A DNA stretch of 14,501 nucleotides, taken from contig JAEMSB010000032.1 in NCBI GenBank assembly GCA_016463045.1, positions 2,085 through 16,585 of the forward strand, written 5' to 3'. Positions 1-7,315 of this stretch are shown piece after piece; positions within the stretch are counted from its first letter, which is position 1, and each line of letters begins with the position of its first letter. This stretch comes from Niveispirillum sp. Its GTDB lineage: Bacteria; Pseudomonadota; Alphaproteobacteria; Azospirillales; Azospirillaceae. The notes under the pieces were generated by a model. That model did no database searches, was not told the origin of the DNA, and saw only the letters and a list, made by a program, of their open reading frames with translations. Both the position numbers and the translations under genes were made by a program.

Positions 1-419
1 AACTGGCTCGCCGTCTGGGCGTGCCGGTCGCGGCCACCGAACAGAACCCCACCGGCATCGGCCCCACCACATCGGTCCTGGCGGCGTTGATCCCGCGTAC
101 TTTCGGCAAATCACACTTCTCCGCCGCGCGTCAGGCCGATTTCCTGGCCTGGGCCGCCGCCGGGGGAACCGTTCTGCTGGCGGGCACTGAGACGCATGTC
201 TGCGTACTGCAAACTGCCTTGGAGTTAAAAGCCCTCGGCCTGCGCGTCGCCGTCATCATCGACGCCGCCGGCTCCCGCGCCGAAGCCAGCAAACAGGCCG
301 CCCTCGACCGGCTGCGCTTCCACGGCGTGGAACTGGTCACGGTGGAGATGGTGCTGTTCGAATGGCTGGAACGCTATGATCGACCGGAATTCAAGGAACT
401 GCTGCGGCTGATCAAGTGA
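1..419 (+). CDS. Isochorismatase-family cysteine hydrolase, 3' part
   Basis: The reading frame is open from base 3 at the window edge to a TGA at 417-419, so the gene's 5' end lies outside. The visible 138 residues are the C-terminal two thirds of an isochorismatase-like (nicotinamidase/YcaC type) hydrolase. The stretch GTETHVCVLQTALEL carries the expected catalytic Cys (codon 201-203) at the start of a helix, and the following LGLRVAVIIDAAGSR strand with alternating small residues is typical of the fold. An internal GTG at 21 could act as a start, but the residues before it (LARRLG) fit the family, so I treat the gene as truncated by the window. Members hydrolyse amides, vinyl ethers or related bonds in the cytoplasm; the substrate cannot be told from this part. 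It ends 4 bases from the convergent vapC stop. Confidence 0.85.
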   Translation, partial: LARRLGVPVAATEQNPTGIGPTTSVLAALIPRTFGKSHFSAARQADFLAWAAAGGTVLLAGTETHVCVLQTALELKALGLRVAVIIDAAGSRAEASKQAALDRLRFHGVELVTVEMVLFEWLERYDRPEFKELLRLIK

Positions 420-423
420 GCTG

Positions 424-795
424 CTATTGCAGCCTTCCGTACCCAATTTCAAGTTTTTCGGCCACTTTGGCCAGCCGTTTATCCCGCGTCCACAGCTTTG
501 CGCCCGGTGTCAGGCGAGTCGATGCCAACAGGTGAACATCGACAAATCCAATGCCGCTCCCCGCAAGCACCTCACGACGAATGAGGTGCATAACCTCCTG
601 GTCGTTGGCGACAACTGGCCGGGGCAGAAGGGCAAGCAAGCGGATCAGATTCTCCGTCTGACGCGCGGTTCCAAGCGCCAGTTCCCCTATGACAAAGGGA
701 TGTGCAAGCACTTGGTTCTGCGTCAGTAGATCGGTAAGGGCTGGATCACTCTGTCGGAGGTGATCGATCCAGACCGATGTATCGATCAGGATCAT
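424..795 (-). CDS. vapC: VapC-type PIN-domain toxin ribonuclease
   Basis: This 123-residue protein is one PIN domain, the usual length for a VapC toxin. It begins MILIDTSVWIDHL, with Asp5 as first metal ligand. The other acidic residues are in the right order: Glu38 in VIGELALG, Asp86 in GIGFVDVHLL and Asp105 in LWTRDKRL. VapC toxins are Mg2+-dependent endoribonucleases that cut tRNA or rRNA and stop translation when not bound by the antitoxin; the RNA target is unknown here. Its ATG overlaps the vapB stop by 4 bases (ATGA), so translation of the two is probably coupled. All four acidic positions are present, so it should be active. The family call is firm; the gene symbol is by family. Confidence 0.93.
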   Translation of the reverse strand: MILIDTSVWIDHLRQSDPALTDLLTQNQVLAHPFVIGELALGTARQTENLIRLLALLPRPVVANDQEVMHLIRREVLAGSGIGFVDVHLLASTRLTPGAKLWTRDKRLAKVAEKLEIGYGRLQ

Positions 796-983
796 TCCGG
801 ACGACGACGGGGTGGTGCCGTCATCTCCGGCTCGCTACCGCCAAGCCGCGCCAAACGGAGCGCACTTTCGCGGGCGATCAGGGCTTTCAGAGCCTCCCGT
901 ACCAGGGCAGATTTCTCCTGCAGGCCCGTAAACTCCTGCGCCGTGGCAACGAGATCGTCATCAAGGGCAATTGTCGTCCGCAT
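792..983 (-). CDS. vapB: VapB-type antitoxin
   Basis: This 63-residue protein begins MRTTIALDDDLVATAQE, the ribbon-helix-helix N terminus typical of VapB antitoxins paired with PIN toxins. The Arg/Pro-rich tail (ending PPRRRPE) is likely the flexible part that wraps the toxin. I chose the ATG at 981-983 because AGGAG (991-995, minus strand) lies 7 bases upstream and because the family starts with MRTT; an in-frame ATG at 1019 would add 12 residues and run into the inverted repeat. The antitoxin should neutralise VapC and, as a complex with it, repress their shared promoter at the repeat at 1002-1043. The pair sits directly downstream of glcB on the same strand. Confidence 0.92.
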   Translation of the reverse strand: MRTTIALDDDLVATAQEFTGLQEKSALVREALKALIARESALRLARLGGSEPEMTAPPRRRPE

Positions 984-1001
984 CGCCGCTCTCCTGTCCT
1001 C

Positions 1002-1043
1002 AGGCATTGATTTCAACACTACTTGATGTCGAAATCAATGCCT
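1002..1043 (-). promoter_or_regulatory. vapBC promoter within a 13-bp inverted repeat (probable VapBC operator)
   Basis: A perfect 13-bp inverted repeat, AGGCATTGATTTC (1002-1014) and GAAATCAATGCCT (1031-1043), is separated by 16 bases. On the minus strand, TTGATT (1033-1038) and TGAAAT (1010-1015) are 17 bases apart, a plausible -35/-10 pair with each hexamer in one arm. Transcription would begin near 1003, giving a leader of about 20 bases. VapB antitoxins bind such repeats and autorepress, so this is the likely operator. The repeat is seen directly; promoter and operator roles are inferred. The AT-rich arms and lack of a T tract make a terminator for glcB unlikely. Confidence 0.75.
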
Positions 1044-1054
1044 CGCAGGGTCCA

Positions 1055-3226
1055 TCATCCCCGTGCCTTCAATGCCCTGCGGTGCTTGTGCAGTAGCGGT
1101 TCGGTATAGCCGCTGGGTTGTTCCACACCCTTGAACACCAGATCACAAGCAGCCTGAAACGCGATGGAGCTGTCGAAATCAGGCGCCATGGGGCGATAGG
1201 CGGGATCGCCTGCGTTCTGCCCGTCCACGACGGCGGCCATCCGCTTCATGACGGCCAGCACCTGTGCCTCGGTGCACACGCCATGCAAAAGCCAGTTGGC
1301 AATATGCTGGCTGGAAATGCGCAGGGTGGCGCGGTCTTCCATCAGGCCGACATTGTGGATGTCGGGCACCTTGGAACAGCCGATCCCCTGATCAACCCAA
1401 CGCACGACATAGCCCAGAATGCCCTGGGCATTGTTCTCCAACTCCTCATTGATCTCCGCCTCGGACCAGTTGATGCCGCGTGCCAGCGGAATGGTCAGGA
1501 TATCGCGCAAGGATGCGCGGGGGCGGATGGACAGTTCAGCCTGCCGGGCCGCCACATCGACCTGATGATAATGCAGCGCGTGCAGGGTGGCGGCGGTGGG
1601 TGAGGGGACCCAGGCGGTGGTGGCGCCCGCCATCGGGTGACTGACCTTGACCTTCAGCATCTCTGCCATCCGGTCGGGCATGGCCCACATGCCCTTACCG
1701 ATCTGCGCATGGGAACGGAAGCCGGCGGCCAGACCGTTATCGACGTTCCAGTTCTCATACGCCCCGATCCAGGCGGCGGCCTTCATGTCGGCCTTGCGGA
1801 TCATGGGGCCGGCCTGCATCGAGGTGTGCATCTCGTCGCCGGTGCGGTCGAGGAAGCCGGTATTGATGAAGCAGACCCGGTCCTTGGCGGCGCGAATACA
1901 TTCTTTCAGGTTGACCGTGGTTCGCCGCTCCTCATCCATGATGCCGATCTTCAGGGTGTGGCGGGTCAGGCCCAGCACATCCTCGATCCGGTCGAACAGA
2001 TGATTGGCAAAGGCTACTTCCTCCGGCCCATGCATCTTCGGCTTCACGATATAGACCGATCCGGCCCGGCTGTTTGACAGGCCGCCCGTCCGGCGCAGGT
2101 CGTGAAGCGCGATCAGGCTGGTGACGATCCCGTCCAGAATACCCTCCGGCACCCAGGTTCCATCCGCGAAGGTCACGGCATCAATGGTCATCAGATGCCC
2201 GACATTGCGGATGAACAGCAAGGAACGGCCATGCAGCGTCACCGTGCCGGTGCCATCGGCACTGGTGTAGCGGCGGTCGGGGTTGAGCGCGCGCTCCATC
2301 GTGCGCCCGCCCTTTTCGAACGTCGCCGTCAGGTCACCCTTCATCAGGCCCAGCCAGTTGCGATAGACGGTCACCTTGTCGGCGGCATCGACGGCGGCGA
2401 TGCTGTCCTCGCAATCCATGATGGCAGTCAGGGCTGATTCCAGCACGATATCGGCAACGCCGGCGGCATCACCCTTGCCGATGGTGTGGGTGCGGTCGAT
2501 GACGATATCCAGGTGCAGGCCGTGATGGGCCAGCAGGATGTTGGTGGGAGCCGCCGCTTCGCCGTTATAGCCCTTGAACTGTGCCGCGTCGGCCAGCCCC
2601 GTCACCGACCCGTCGGCCAGCGTCACCGACAGCACACCATTGACCACACGGTACCCTGTCGCGTCCTTGTGACTGCCGCTGGCCAGCGGGGCGGCGCGGT
2701 CCAGCACCTCCCGGCCCTTGGCGATCACCGCAGCCCCGCGCACGGGGTCATAGCCCTTTGTACCAGCCGTGCCGACATCGCCCAGCGCATCGGTGCCGTA
2801 CAGCGCGTCATACAGGCTGCCCCAGCGGGCATTGGCGGCGTTCAGGGCGAAGCGGGTGTTCATCACCGGCACCACGAGCTGCGGCCCGGCCACTTGGCTG
2901 ACTTCCGGGTCGGTGTTGGCGGTGGTGATGGCGAAATCCGGCCCTTCCGGTACGAGATAGCCGATATCGCGCAGGAAGGCCTCATACGCATCCGGCTCGA
3001 TATCCTGCCCGCGCCGGGCAATGTGCCAGCCATCGATCTTGGCTTGTAACGCCTCACGCCGATCCAGCAACCGCTTGTTCACGGGCGTCAGATCATTGAA
3101 CAGCGCCACGAAGCCCGACCAGAAGGCGGAAGGCTCCACACCGGTGCCGGGTAGGGCCTCCGTCTCGATGAAGCGGTGCAGTTCGGCATCGACCTTCAGG
3201 CCGTTTATATCGACGGTGGCGGACAT
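1055..3226 (-). CDS. glcB: Malate synthase G
   Basis: This 723-residue protein is the length of E. coli malate synthase G and matches it end to end. It condenses glyoxylate with acetyl-CoA to give malate and CoA in the cytoplasm, for growth on acetate (with isocitrate lyase) or on glycolate and other glyoxylate-forming substrates. Family landmarks are MDCEDSIAAVDAADK (270-284), the catalytic Arg340 in LLFIRNVGHLMT, Mg2+ ligands Glu432 (GIMDEERRT) and Asp460 (FLDRTGDEMH), Cys617 in GIGCSKVPDIHN and catalytic base Asp631 in GLMEDRATLRIS. The start is supported by GGGAAGG about 10 bases upstream and by the length match. No isocitrate lyase or glycolate oxidase gene is visible nearby. It diverges from an IclR-type regulator, a likely controller. 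Every expected catalytic residue is present. Confidence 0.97.
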   Translation of the reverse strand: MSATVDINGLKVDAELHRFIETEALPGTGVEPSAFWSGFVALFNDLTPVNKRLLDRREALQAKIDGWHIARRGQDIEPDAYEAFLRDIGYLVPEGPDFAITTANTDPEVSQVAGPQLVVPVMNTRFALNAANARWGSLYDALYGTDALGDVGTAGTKGYDPVRGAAVIAKGREVLDRAAPLASGSHKDATGYRVVNGVLSVTLADGSVTGLADAAQFKGYNGEAAAPTNILLAHHGLHLDIVIDRTHTIGKGDAAGVADIVLESALTAIMDCEDSIAAVDAADKVTVYRNWLGLMKGDLTATFEKGGRTMERALNPDRRYTSADGTGTVTLHGRSLLFIRNVGHLMTIDAVTFADGTWVPEGILDGIVTSLIALHDLRRTGGLSNSRAGSVYIVKPKMHGPEEVAFANHLFDRIEDVLGLTRHTLKIGIMDEERRTTVNLKECIRAAKDRVCFINTGFLDRTGDEMHTSMQAGPMIRKADMKAAAWIGAYENWNVDNGLAAGFRSHAQIGKGMWAMPDRMAEMLKVKVSHPMAGATTAWVPSPTAATLHALHYHQVDVAARQAELSIRPRASLRDILTIPLARGINWSEAEINEELENNAQGILGYVVRWVDQGIGCSKVPDIHNVGLMEDRATLRISSQHIANWLLHGVCTEAQVLAVMKRMAAVVDGQNAGDPAYRPMAPDFDSSIAFQAACDLVFKGVEQPSGYTEPLLHKHRRALKARG

Positions 3227-3281
3227 GGACGCGGACCTTCCCTGGCGGCTGCTGTTGTTTGTCCACCCCTATCAGCGCCCT

Positions 3282-3296
3282 TGTTGCCGCGCAACA
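3282..3296. promoter_or_regulatory. Small palindrome between glcB and the IclR-type gene
   Basis: TGTTGC-CGC-GCAACA is a perfect 6-bp inverted repeat with a 3-base centre, halfway between the divergent starts. It may be a regulator site or chance; it does not resemble the IclR motif next to it. Only its position in a divergent promoter region supports a role. Confidence 0.3.
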
Positions 3297-3301
3297 GAGA
3301 A

Positions 3302-3328
3302 TGGAAGTCTTTCCACAATGCGGAAAGA
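3302..3328. promoter_or_regulatory. Candidate IclR-family operator in the divergent glcB/iclR promoter region
   Basis: Two overlapping inverted repeats share one TTCC half-site. The first is TGGAA-GTCT-TTCCA (3302-3315), close to the E. coli IclR consensus TGGAAATNATTTCCA. The second is TCTTTCC-ACAATGC-GGAAAGA (3308-3328), perfect over 7 bp. They sit between the divergent malate synthase and IclR-type genes, 12 bases before the regulator's chosen start. This suggests autoregulation plus control of glcB. The repeats are seen; protein binding is inferred from family knowledge. Confidence 0.6.
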
Positions 3329-3339
3329 TTGATAGGTTC

Positions 3340-4161
3340 ATGGGGACAAGCACCGGAACCACCATGCCCAAACCCGCCACCGACAGCCCCGAACGCAATG
3401 GCAATGTCCAGGTTCTGTCCCGCGCCATCGCCATCCTGAACCATCTGGCGCAGGCCGATGGCGGGGCCAGCCTGACGGAAATCGGTACTGCCGTGGGTTT
3501 GGCGGCTTCCACCACCCACCGTCTGCTGACATCACTGGAGTCGGAGCGTTATGTGCGCTTCGACACGGAAACCAAGCTTTGGTCGGTGGGTGTTCAGGCC
3601 TTCATCATGGGCAACGGCTTCCTGCGCACCCGCGATCTGGTCCGTCTGGCCCGGCCCCATATGCGGGCCTTGATGGAGGCCAGCGGCGAGACGGTGAACC
3701 TGGCCATTGAGGATCAGGGGGCCGCCGTCTACCTGTCGCAGGTCGAATGTCGGGAAATGATGCGTACCTTTGCGCGATTGGGCGCGCGGGTGCCCATGCA
3801 TTGCTCTGGCGTCGGCAAGGCACTTTTATCCGCGTTGGATGAGGCAGCGTTGCTCCGCCATGTCGAAAGGCACGGTCTGCCCCGGATGACGGCCCGAACC
3901 CTGATCGACATTCAGGGTTTGAGCGCGGATCTGGCCGCAGCAAGGGCACGTGGCTACGCCATCGATGATGAGGAACACGCTGTTGGCCTGCGATGTGTGG
4001 CGGCACCCATCTTCAATGAACATGGTGATCCAGTTGGTGCTATCTCACTTTCTGGTCCCATGGCACGCATAACCGATACGCGTATGCCCGTGCTGGGTGG
4101 GCTGGTCGGGCAGGCGGCAGGCCGCATCATGGCGGAACTTGGCGGTAATCCTGGACTTTAA
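3340..4161 (+). CDS. IclR-family transcriptional regulator, probable regulator of glcB
   Basis: The protein is about 273 residues, normal for IclR regulators. Residues 22-85 form the winged helix-turn-helix; SLTEIGTAVGLAASTTHRLL (44-63) is the helix-turn-helix with the typical S/T-T-H-R-LL end. Residues from about 98 on are the IclR effector domain, including GVGKALLSAL and the late segment AIDDEEHAVGLRCVAAPIF that lines the ligand pocket. Members usually bind small organic acids and repress neighbouring catabolic genes. Divergence from glcB suggests glyoxylate, pyruvate or a related acid as ligand, which is inference. The start is uncertain: a TTG at 3259 and an ATG at 3301 are in frame but would place the putative operator inside the gene; the ATG at 3364 (265 residues) is also plausible. 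None has a strong ribosome site. Confidence 0.88.
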   Translation: MGTSTGTTMPKPATDSPERNGNVQVLSRAIAILNHLAQADGGASLTEIGTAVGLAASTTHRLLTSLESERYVRFDTETKLWSVGVQAFIMGNGFLRTRDLVRLARPHMRALMEASGETVNLAIEDQGAAVYLSQVECREMMRTFARLGARVPMHCSGVGKALLSALDEAALLRHVERHGLPRMTARTLIDIQGLSADLAAARARGYAIDDEEHAVGLRCVAAPIFNEHGDPVGAISLSGPMARITDTRMPVLGGLVGQAAGRIMAELGGNPGL

Positions 4162-4213
4162 GCAGAAGACTGGCATGCCTATGTCCTCTCTTATACCATT
4201 CGAAATAAGGCGA

Positions 4214-4257
4214 AACGCTTGGGGCCATTTTGGGCCCGACAGCGTTAGACTGTCTAA
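4214..4257 (+). promoter_or_regulatory. Hairpin and 13-bp palindrome upstream of the receiver gene
   Basis: AACGCT (4214-4219) pairs with AGCGTT (4241-4246) and, inside it, GGGCC (4222-4226) pairs with GGCCC (4233-4237), a two-part hairpin. It runs straight into TTAGAC-T-GTCTAA (4245-4257), a perfect palindrome with a one-base centre, 36 bases before the receiver ATG. The hairpin lacks a T tract, so it is a poor intrinsic terminator for the IclR-type gene. The palindrome could be an operator for the signalling operon. The structures are seen; their role is guesswork. Confidence 0.35.
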
Positions 4258-4293
4258 GAGACGTTGAGTTCACGATTGCAGGATTTCCGGTCC

Positions 4294-4692
4294 ATGGGGC
4301 AACAGAAGCAAATCCTGGTTGTTGAGGACGAGTTCCTGATCGCCATCCATGTGGCTGACATCATGGCCGACCTGGGTTTTGGTGTGATCGGACCCGCCGG
4401 AAACATCCAGCAGGCCTTGGCCCTGATTGATGAAGGTCGTCTGGACGGCGCGATCCTGGACGTCAACCTGTCCGGGCAACTGGTATTTCCCGTGGCATCT
4501 GCCCTGGCGGCCCGCAACGTTCCCTTCATCCTGACCAGCGGTTATGACGTGGCGGGTTTGCCAGCGGAATGGAGGAACCGTCCGGTCCTTCGCAAACCAG
4601 TGGCGGAACGGGACCTGGCCCGTCTGGCGCAATCGGTCTTCCTGGCAGAAACAGGCGAAATGTTGAAGGTGGCGGGTGTCGGCCAAGCTTGA
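4294..4692 (+). CDS. Single-domain response regulator (FATGUY-like receiver)
   Basis: This 132-residue protein is a stand-alone receiver domain with no output domain. Glu11 and Asp12 (VVEDEFLI) form the Mg2+ pocket, Asp56 (AILDVNLSG) is the phospho-acceptor, Thr81/Ser82 (FILTSGYD, 78-85) the switch position and Lys101 (LRKPV) the conserved lysine. The FILTSGYD segment resembles the FATGUY motif of alphaproteobacterial single-domain receivers that shuttle phosphate to or from HWE kinases. I chose the ATG at 4294, with AGGA about 10 bases upstream; an in-frame TTG at 4264 would add 10 residues. The gene overlaps the hybrid kinase gene by 17 bases, so the two are likely translated together and act as partners. 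Phosphorylation by that kinase is inferred. Confidence 0.9.
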   Translation: MGQQKQILVVEDEFLIAIHVADIMADLGFGVIGPAGNIQQALALIDEGRLDGAILDVNLSGQLVFPVASALAARNVPFILTSGYDVAGLPAEWRNRPVLRKPVAERDLARLAQSVFLAETGEMLKVAGVGQA

Positions 4693-6577
4693 GACGGAAG
4701 CTCCCCACGGTGCCCGGCGCATCCTGCTAGTGGAAGACAGCCCCACGCAGGCCCTGCGCCTGCAGATACTGCTGGAGGATGAGGGGTACACTGTCGAACT
4801 GGTAGACAGCGCAGAGGCGGCGCTTCCCGTTCTGAACCGCACGCTGCCGCACTTGCTGATTGTTGATCATCATTTGCCGGGCATGCAGGGTGGCGACCTT
4901 TGCCGGTTGATCCGGTTGCATGTGGCAACCCTTTCCATGCCCATCTTGATGCTGACCGCCGACGAAACTCCGGCCCGGCAGCGTGAAGGACTGGACAGTG
5001 GTGCCGACGACTTCCTGCCCAAATCCACGGATCCAGCCGTGCTGCTGCTGCGTGTGCGACAGCTGCTGCGCCATGCGCGGCGCGACGATGATATGGATGT
5101 GCTGCCGCAGACGCAGTTCCGGCAACCGCGCGCCCTGCTGGTCGGGTTTGAATCCGTTTTGGAATACGCCCTTCGCGCGCTGCTGCTGGAGGAGGGGTGC
5201 CGGATAACGGCGGTCAAGACGGCCACATTGGCCCTTTCGCACCTGGCGCTGGAGCAGCAGGATGTGATCCTGGTCAATGATCAACTTGCCGACATGGACG
5301 GGTTGGAGCTTTGCCGGCAATGCCGGTCCAGCCTGGGTACCGGCACTGCCTTGATCCTGGCTTTGGGTGGGCAGCAGGATCTGGACCGGGTCCACCGGCT
5401 GCTGGGTGCGGGCGTCGACGATCTGTTCGATCCAAAGGCCCCGCTTCCGCCGCTGCGCGCGCGACTGCGCGCCATCCTGCGCCGCCGTTTTCTGGAAGAA
5501 CAGAACCGGCGCCTCCTGGCCGATTTCCGGGAAAGGGAAGGGCGCGCCCTTCGGTTGGAGGCGGAACGCAACGCCGCCCGCACACGGGCCATGCTGGCCG
5601 ACCAGTTGGCGACGGTGAACCGGCGCCTCGCAGACCAGGCATTGATTACCGCCACCATCACCCGAAATGTGCCCGCGGCATTGATCCTGACCAATGGAGC
5701 GGGCATGGCGACATACCTTAACCCGCCTGCCATCGGCCTTTTGGGGGCAGAGCTGGAAGGCGCATCCCTGTTTGAAAAGCTGGGCGTAACCCTGGGGAGG
5801 GGTGACATTCCCATCCCGGCTGTTGCCGAAAGTGCCGCCACTCTTGAACGGCCCGACGGGCAACTGGTACCGGTTCTCTATTCCATCACCCCGCTAGATG
5901 GTGATGAGGGGCCGGCAGGGGCGGTTGTGCAGATTATCGACGTGACTGAACGCCGTCAGGCCGAAGAACGACAGGAACTGCTGATGGCGGAACTGTCGCA
6001 CAGGGTGAAGAACACCCTGGCAACCGTGCTGTCGATTGGCAAGCAGACCCGCCGGCGTCATGCCGATACGGACAGTTTCTGGCAATCGTTCGAGGGCCGA
6101 CTGAGGGCACTGTCAGAGACGCATAACCTGCTGGCCGATCATTTCTGGGAATGGGTGCAGTTGGCCGACGTCATCCGGCATGAGGTAACGCCCTATGCCC
6201 AGGAACCGCATGATGTGCGTATCGACGGCCCCGCCATCGAACTGCGGCCCAAGGCGGCACTAGCCCTGGCGCTGGTTTTCCACGAACTGGCCACCAACGC
6301 CGCCAAGTACGGAGCCTTCTCACAGGCCGGCGGACATCTGGAAGTGCTGTGGACCCTGACCGACGGGGAACAGCCAAGCATCCATCTGAGTTGGAAGGAA
6401 ACAGGCGGCCCGCCGACGGCGGTGCCGACCACGTCAGGCTTTGGCACAACCTTGATTCAGCGCTCTTTGGCTTACGAACTGCAAGGCGCCACGGCATTGA
6501 ATTTTGAACCCGACGGTCTGCGCTGCGACATCGAGTTTCCGTTCAGCGAGGTCATCCGTCGGCGCAGCGGGGGATGA
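4676..6577 (+). CDS. Hybrid HWE-family histidine kinase: REC - degenerate REC - PAS-like - HWE kinase
   Basis: This 633-residue cytoplasmic kinase has no membrane segment. Domains: receiver 1 (about 15-133) with Glu20/Asp21, phospho-acceptor Asp64, Thr94 and Lys116; receiver 2 (about 152-270), where the acidic pair is missing, the acceptor position is Asn201 (VNDQLADMDG) and the Thr/Ser is replaced by Ala, so it is probably not phosphorylated; a charged coiled linker (about 270-322); a PAS-like domain (about 325-425); then the kinase. His442 in ELSHRVKNTLATV is the phospho-site. FHELATNAAKYGA (535-547) is the N box with its His, and Trp573-Lys-Glu575 supplies the W and E that name the HWE family. 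It starts at a GTG with GAAGGTGGCG just upstream, inside the preceding receiver gene. No ligand can be read from the PAS region. Alphaproteobacterial relatives act in general-stress, light and chemotaxis-like signalling. Confidence 0.92.
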   Translation: MSAKLETEAPHGARRILLVEDSPTQALRLQILLEDEGYTVELVDSAEAALPVLNRTLPHLLIVDHHLPGMQGGDLCRLIRLHVATLSMPILMLTADETPARQREGLDSGADDFLPKSTDPAVLLLRVRQLLRHARRDDDMDVLPQTQFRQPRALLVGFESVLEYALRALLLEEGCRITAVKTATLALSHLALEQQDVILVNDQLADMDGLELCRQCRSSLGTGTALILALGGQQDLDRVHRLLGAGVDDLFDPKAPLPPLRARLRAILRRRFLEEQNRRLLADFREREGRALRLEAERNAARTRAMLADQLATVNRRLADQALITATITRNVPAALILTNGAGMATYLNPPAIGLLGAELEGASLFEKLGVTLGRGDIPIPAVAESAATLERPDGQLVPVLYSITPLDGDEGPAGAVVQIIDVTERRQAEERQELLMAELSHRVKNTLATVLSIGKQTRRRHADTDSFWQSFEGRLRALSETHNLLADHFWEWVQLADVIRHEVTPYAQEPHDVRIDGPAIELRPKAALALALVFHELATNAAKYGAFSQAGGHLEVLWTLTDGEQPSIHLSWKETGGPPTAVPTTSGFGTTLIQRSLAYELQGATALNFEPDGLRCDIEFPFSEVIRRRSGG

Positions 6578-6640
6578 GGGCAACGTCGAAATAGAACCCA
6601 CTCGCGTAGTCAAAAAAATTGATAATTTATCTTATGGAAA
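6578..6640 (-). terminator. AT-rich convergent gap, possible weak terminator for the ars operon
   Basis: The gap between the kinase and aqpS stops is strikingly AT-rich from 6609 on. Read on the minus strand, aqpS is followed by the small repeat GATAA-A-TTATC and then a run of seven T (plus-strand A run at 6612-6618). The stem is short and weak, so I list this only as a possible Rho-independent end. Confidence 0.3.
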
Positions 6641-7315
6641 TTAAAATTTCTTCGTTAGCTTCAGTCCACGATCCAGGGCCAAGCCGGCGATGAGGCCGGC
6701 GGTCTGGGCCAAAACGAAACCTGGAACATCCAGGGGACGGATACCGGCAAAACTGTCGGTAAGGCAGCGTGCCAGGGTGACGGCGGGATTAGCGAAACCG
6801 GTGCTGGCGGTGTACCAGTAGCCGGCCATGACAGCCAACGGTACCATGTAAGGCAGAACCCTCGCCGTATCACTGCGCAGCGCACGCAGAATGATGGTCA
6901 CCAGAACCAGCGTCGCCACGGCTTCCGACAGCCATTGTCCCGGACCGGTGCGGACCGTCGCAGAAACCTGCACCAGCGTCTGGTCGAACATACCATGGGC
7001 CAGCAGCACGCCTGCTACGGCGGCGACCGCCTGTACGGCAAGATAGGCCGGTACCCACGACCAGGAAAAATAGCCGGTGGCCGCCAGGGCCAGCGTGACA
7101 GCCGGGTTGAAATGCGCGCCGGACAAGGGCGCGAACATATGGATCAACGCCACTAGGGCGCCACCAGTGGCAATAGCGTTGGCCAACAGGGCGATGGCGC
7201 CGTTACCACCGGCCAGTTGCCACGCCATGATGCCAGAGCCGACGATCACGGCCAGCAGCAAAGCGGTGCCGATCCCTTCGGCAATCAGTGCCTGAAGCAA
7301 GGAAGACCGGGTCAT
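6641..7315 (-). CDS. aqpS: Arsenic-operon aquaglyceroporin
   Basis: This 224-residue MIP-family channel has about six membrane helices and two half-helices with NPA boxes: HFNPAVT (NPA at 70-72) and FANPAVT (NPA at 176-178). In water-selective channels an Arg directly follows the second NPA; here it is Val, as in AqpS-type channels of rhizobial arsenic operons, and an Arg comes later at 183. AqpS in Sinorhizobium passes arsenite down its gradient, so that arsenate reduced by ArsC leaves the cell. The start codon overlaps the arsC stop by 4 bases (ATGA), a direct functional coupling. It is the last gene of arsR-arsI-arsC-aqpS. Metalloid transport is inferred from this context and the NPAV box; inward glycerol or metalloid transport is not excluded. 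Confidence 0.93.
   Translation of the reverse strand: MTRSSLLQALIAEGIGTALLLAVIVGSGIMAWQLAGGNGAIALLANAIATGGALVALIHMFAPLSGAHFNPAVTLALAATGYFSWSWVPAYLAVQAVAAVAGVLLAHGMFDQTLVQVSATVRTGPGQWLSEAVATLVLVTIILRALRSDTARVLPYMVPLAVMAGYWYTASTGFANPAVTLARCLTDSFAGIRPLDVPGFVLAQTAGLIAGLALDRGLKLTKKF

Noticed and set aside
1118..3049. Several plus-strand open frames inside malate synthase G
   Set aside because: All are antisense shadows of a full-length, intact enzyme.
4727..5863. 378-codon minus-strand open frame opposite the HWE kinase
   Set aside because: Low-complexity Gln/Arg/Gly-rich translation with no domain; antisense to a well-supported kinase.
6637..6650. Palindrome GAAATT-AA-AATTTC at the aqpS stop
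   Set aside because: AT-rich and inside the coding end; likely a consequence of the Lys-Lys-Phe codons.
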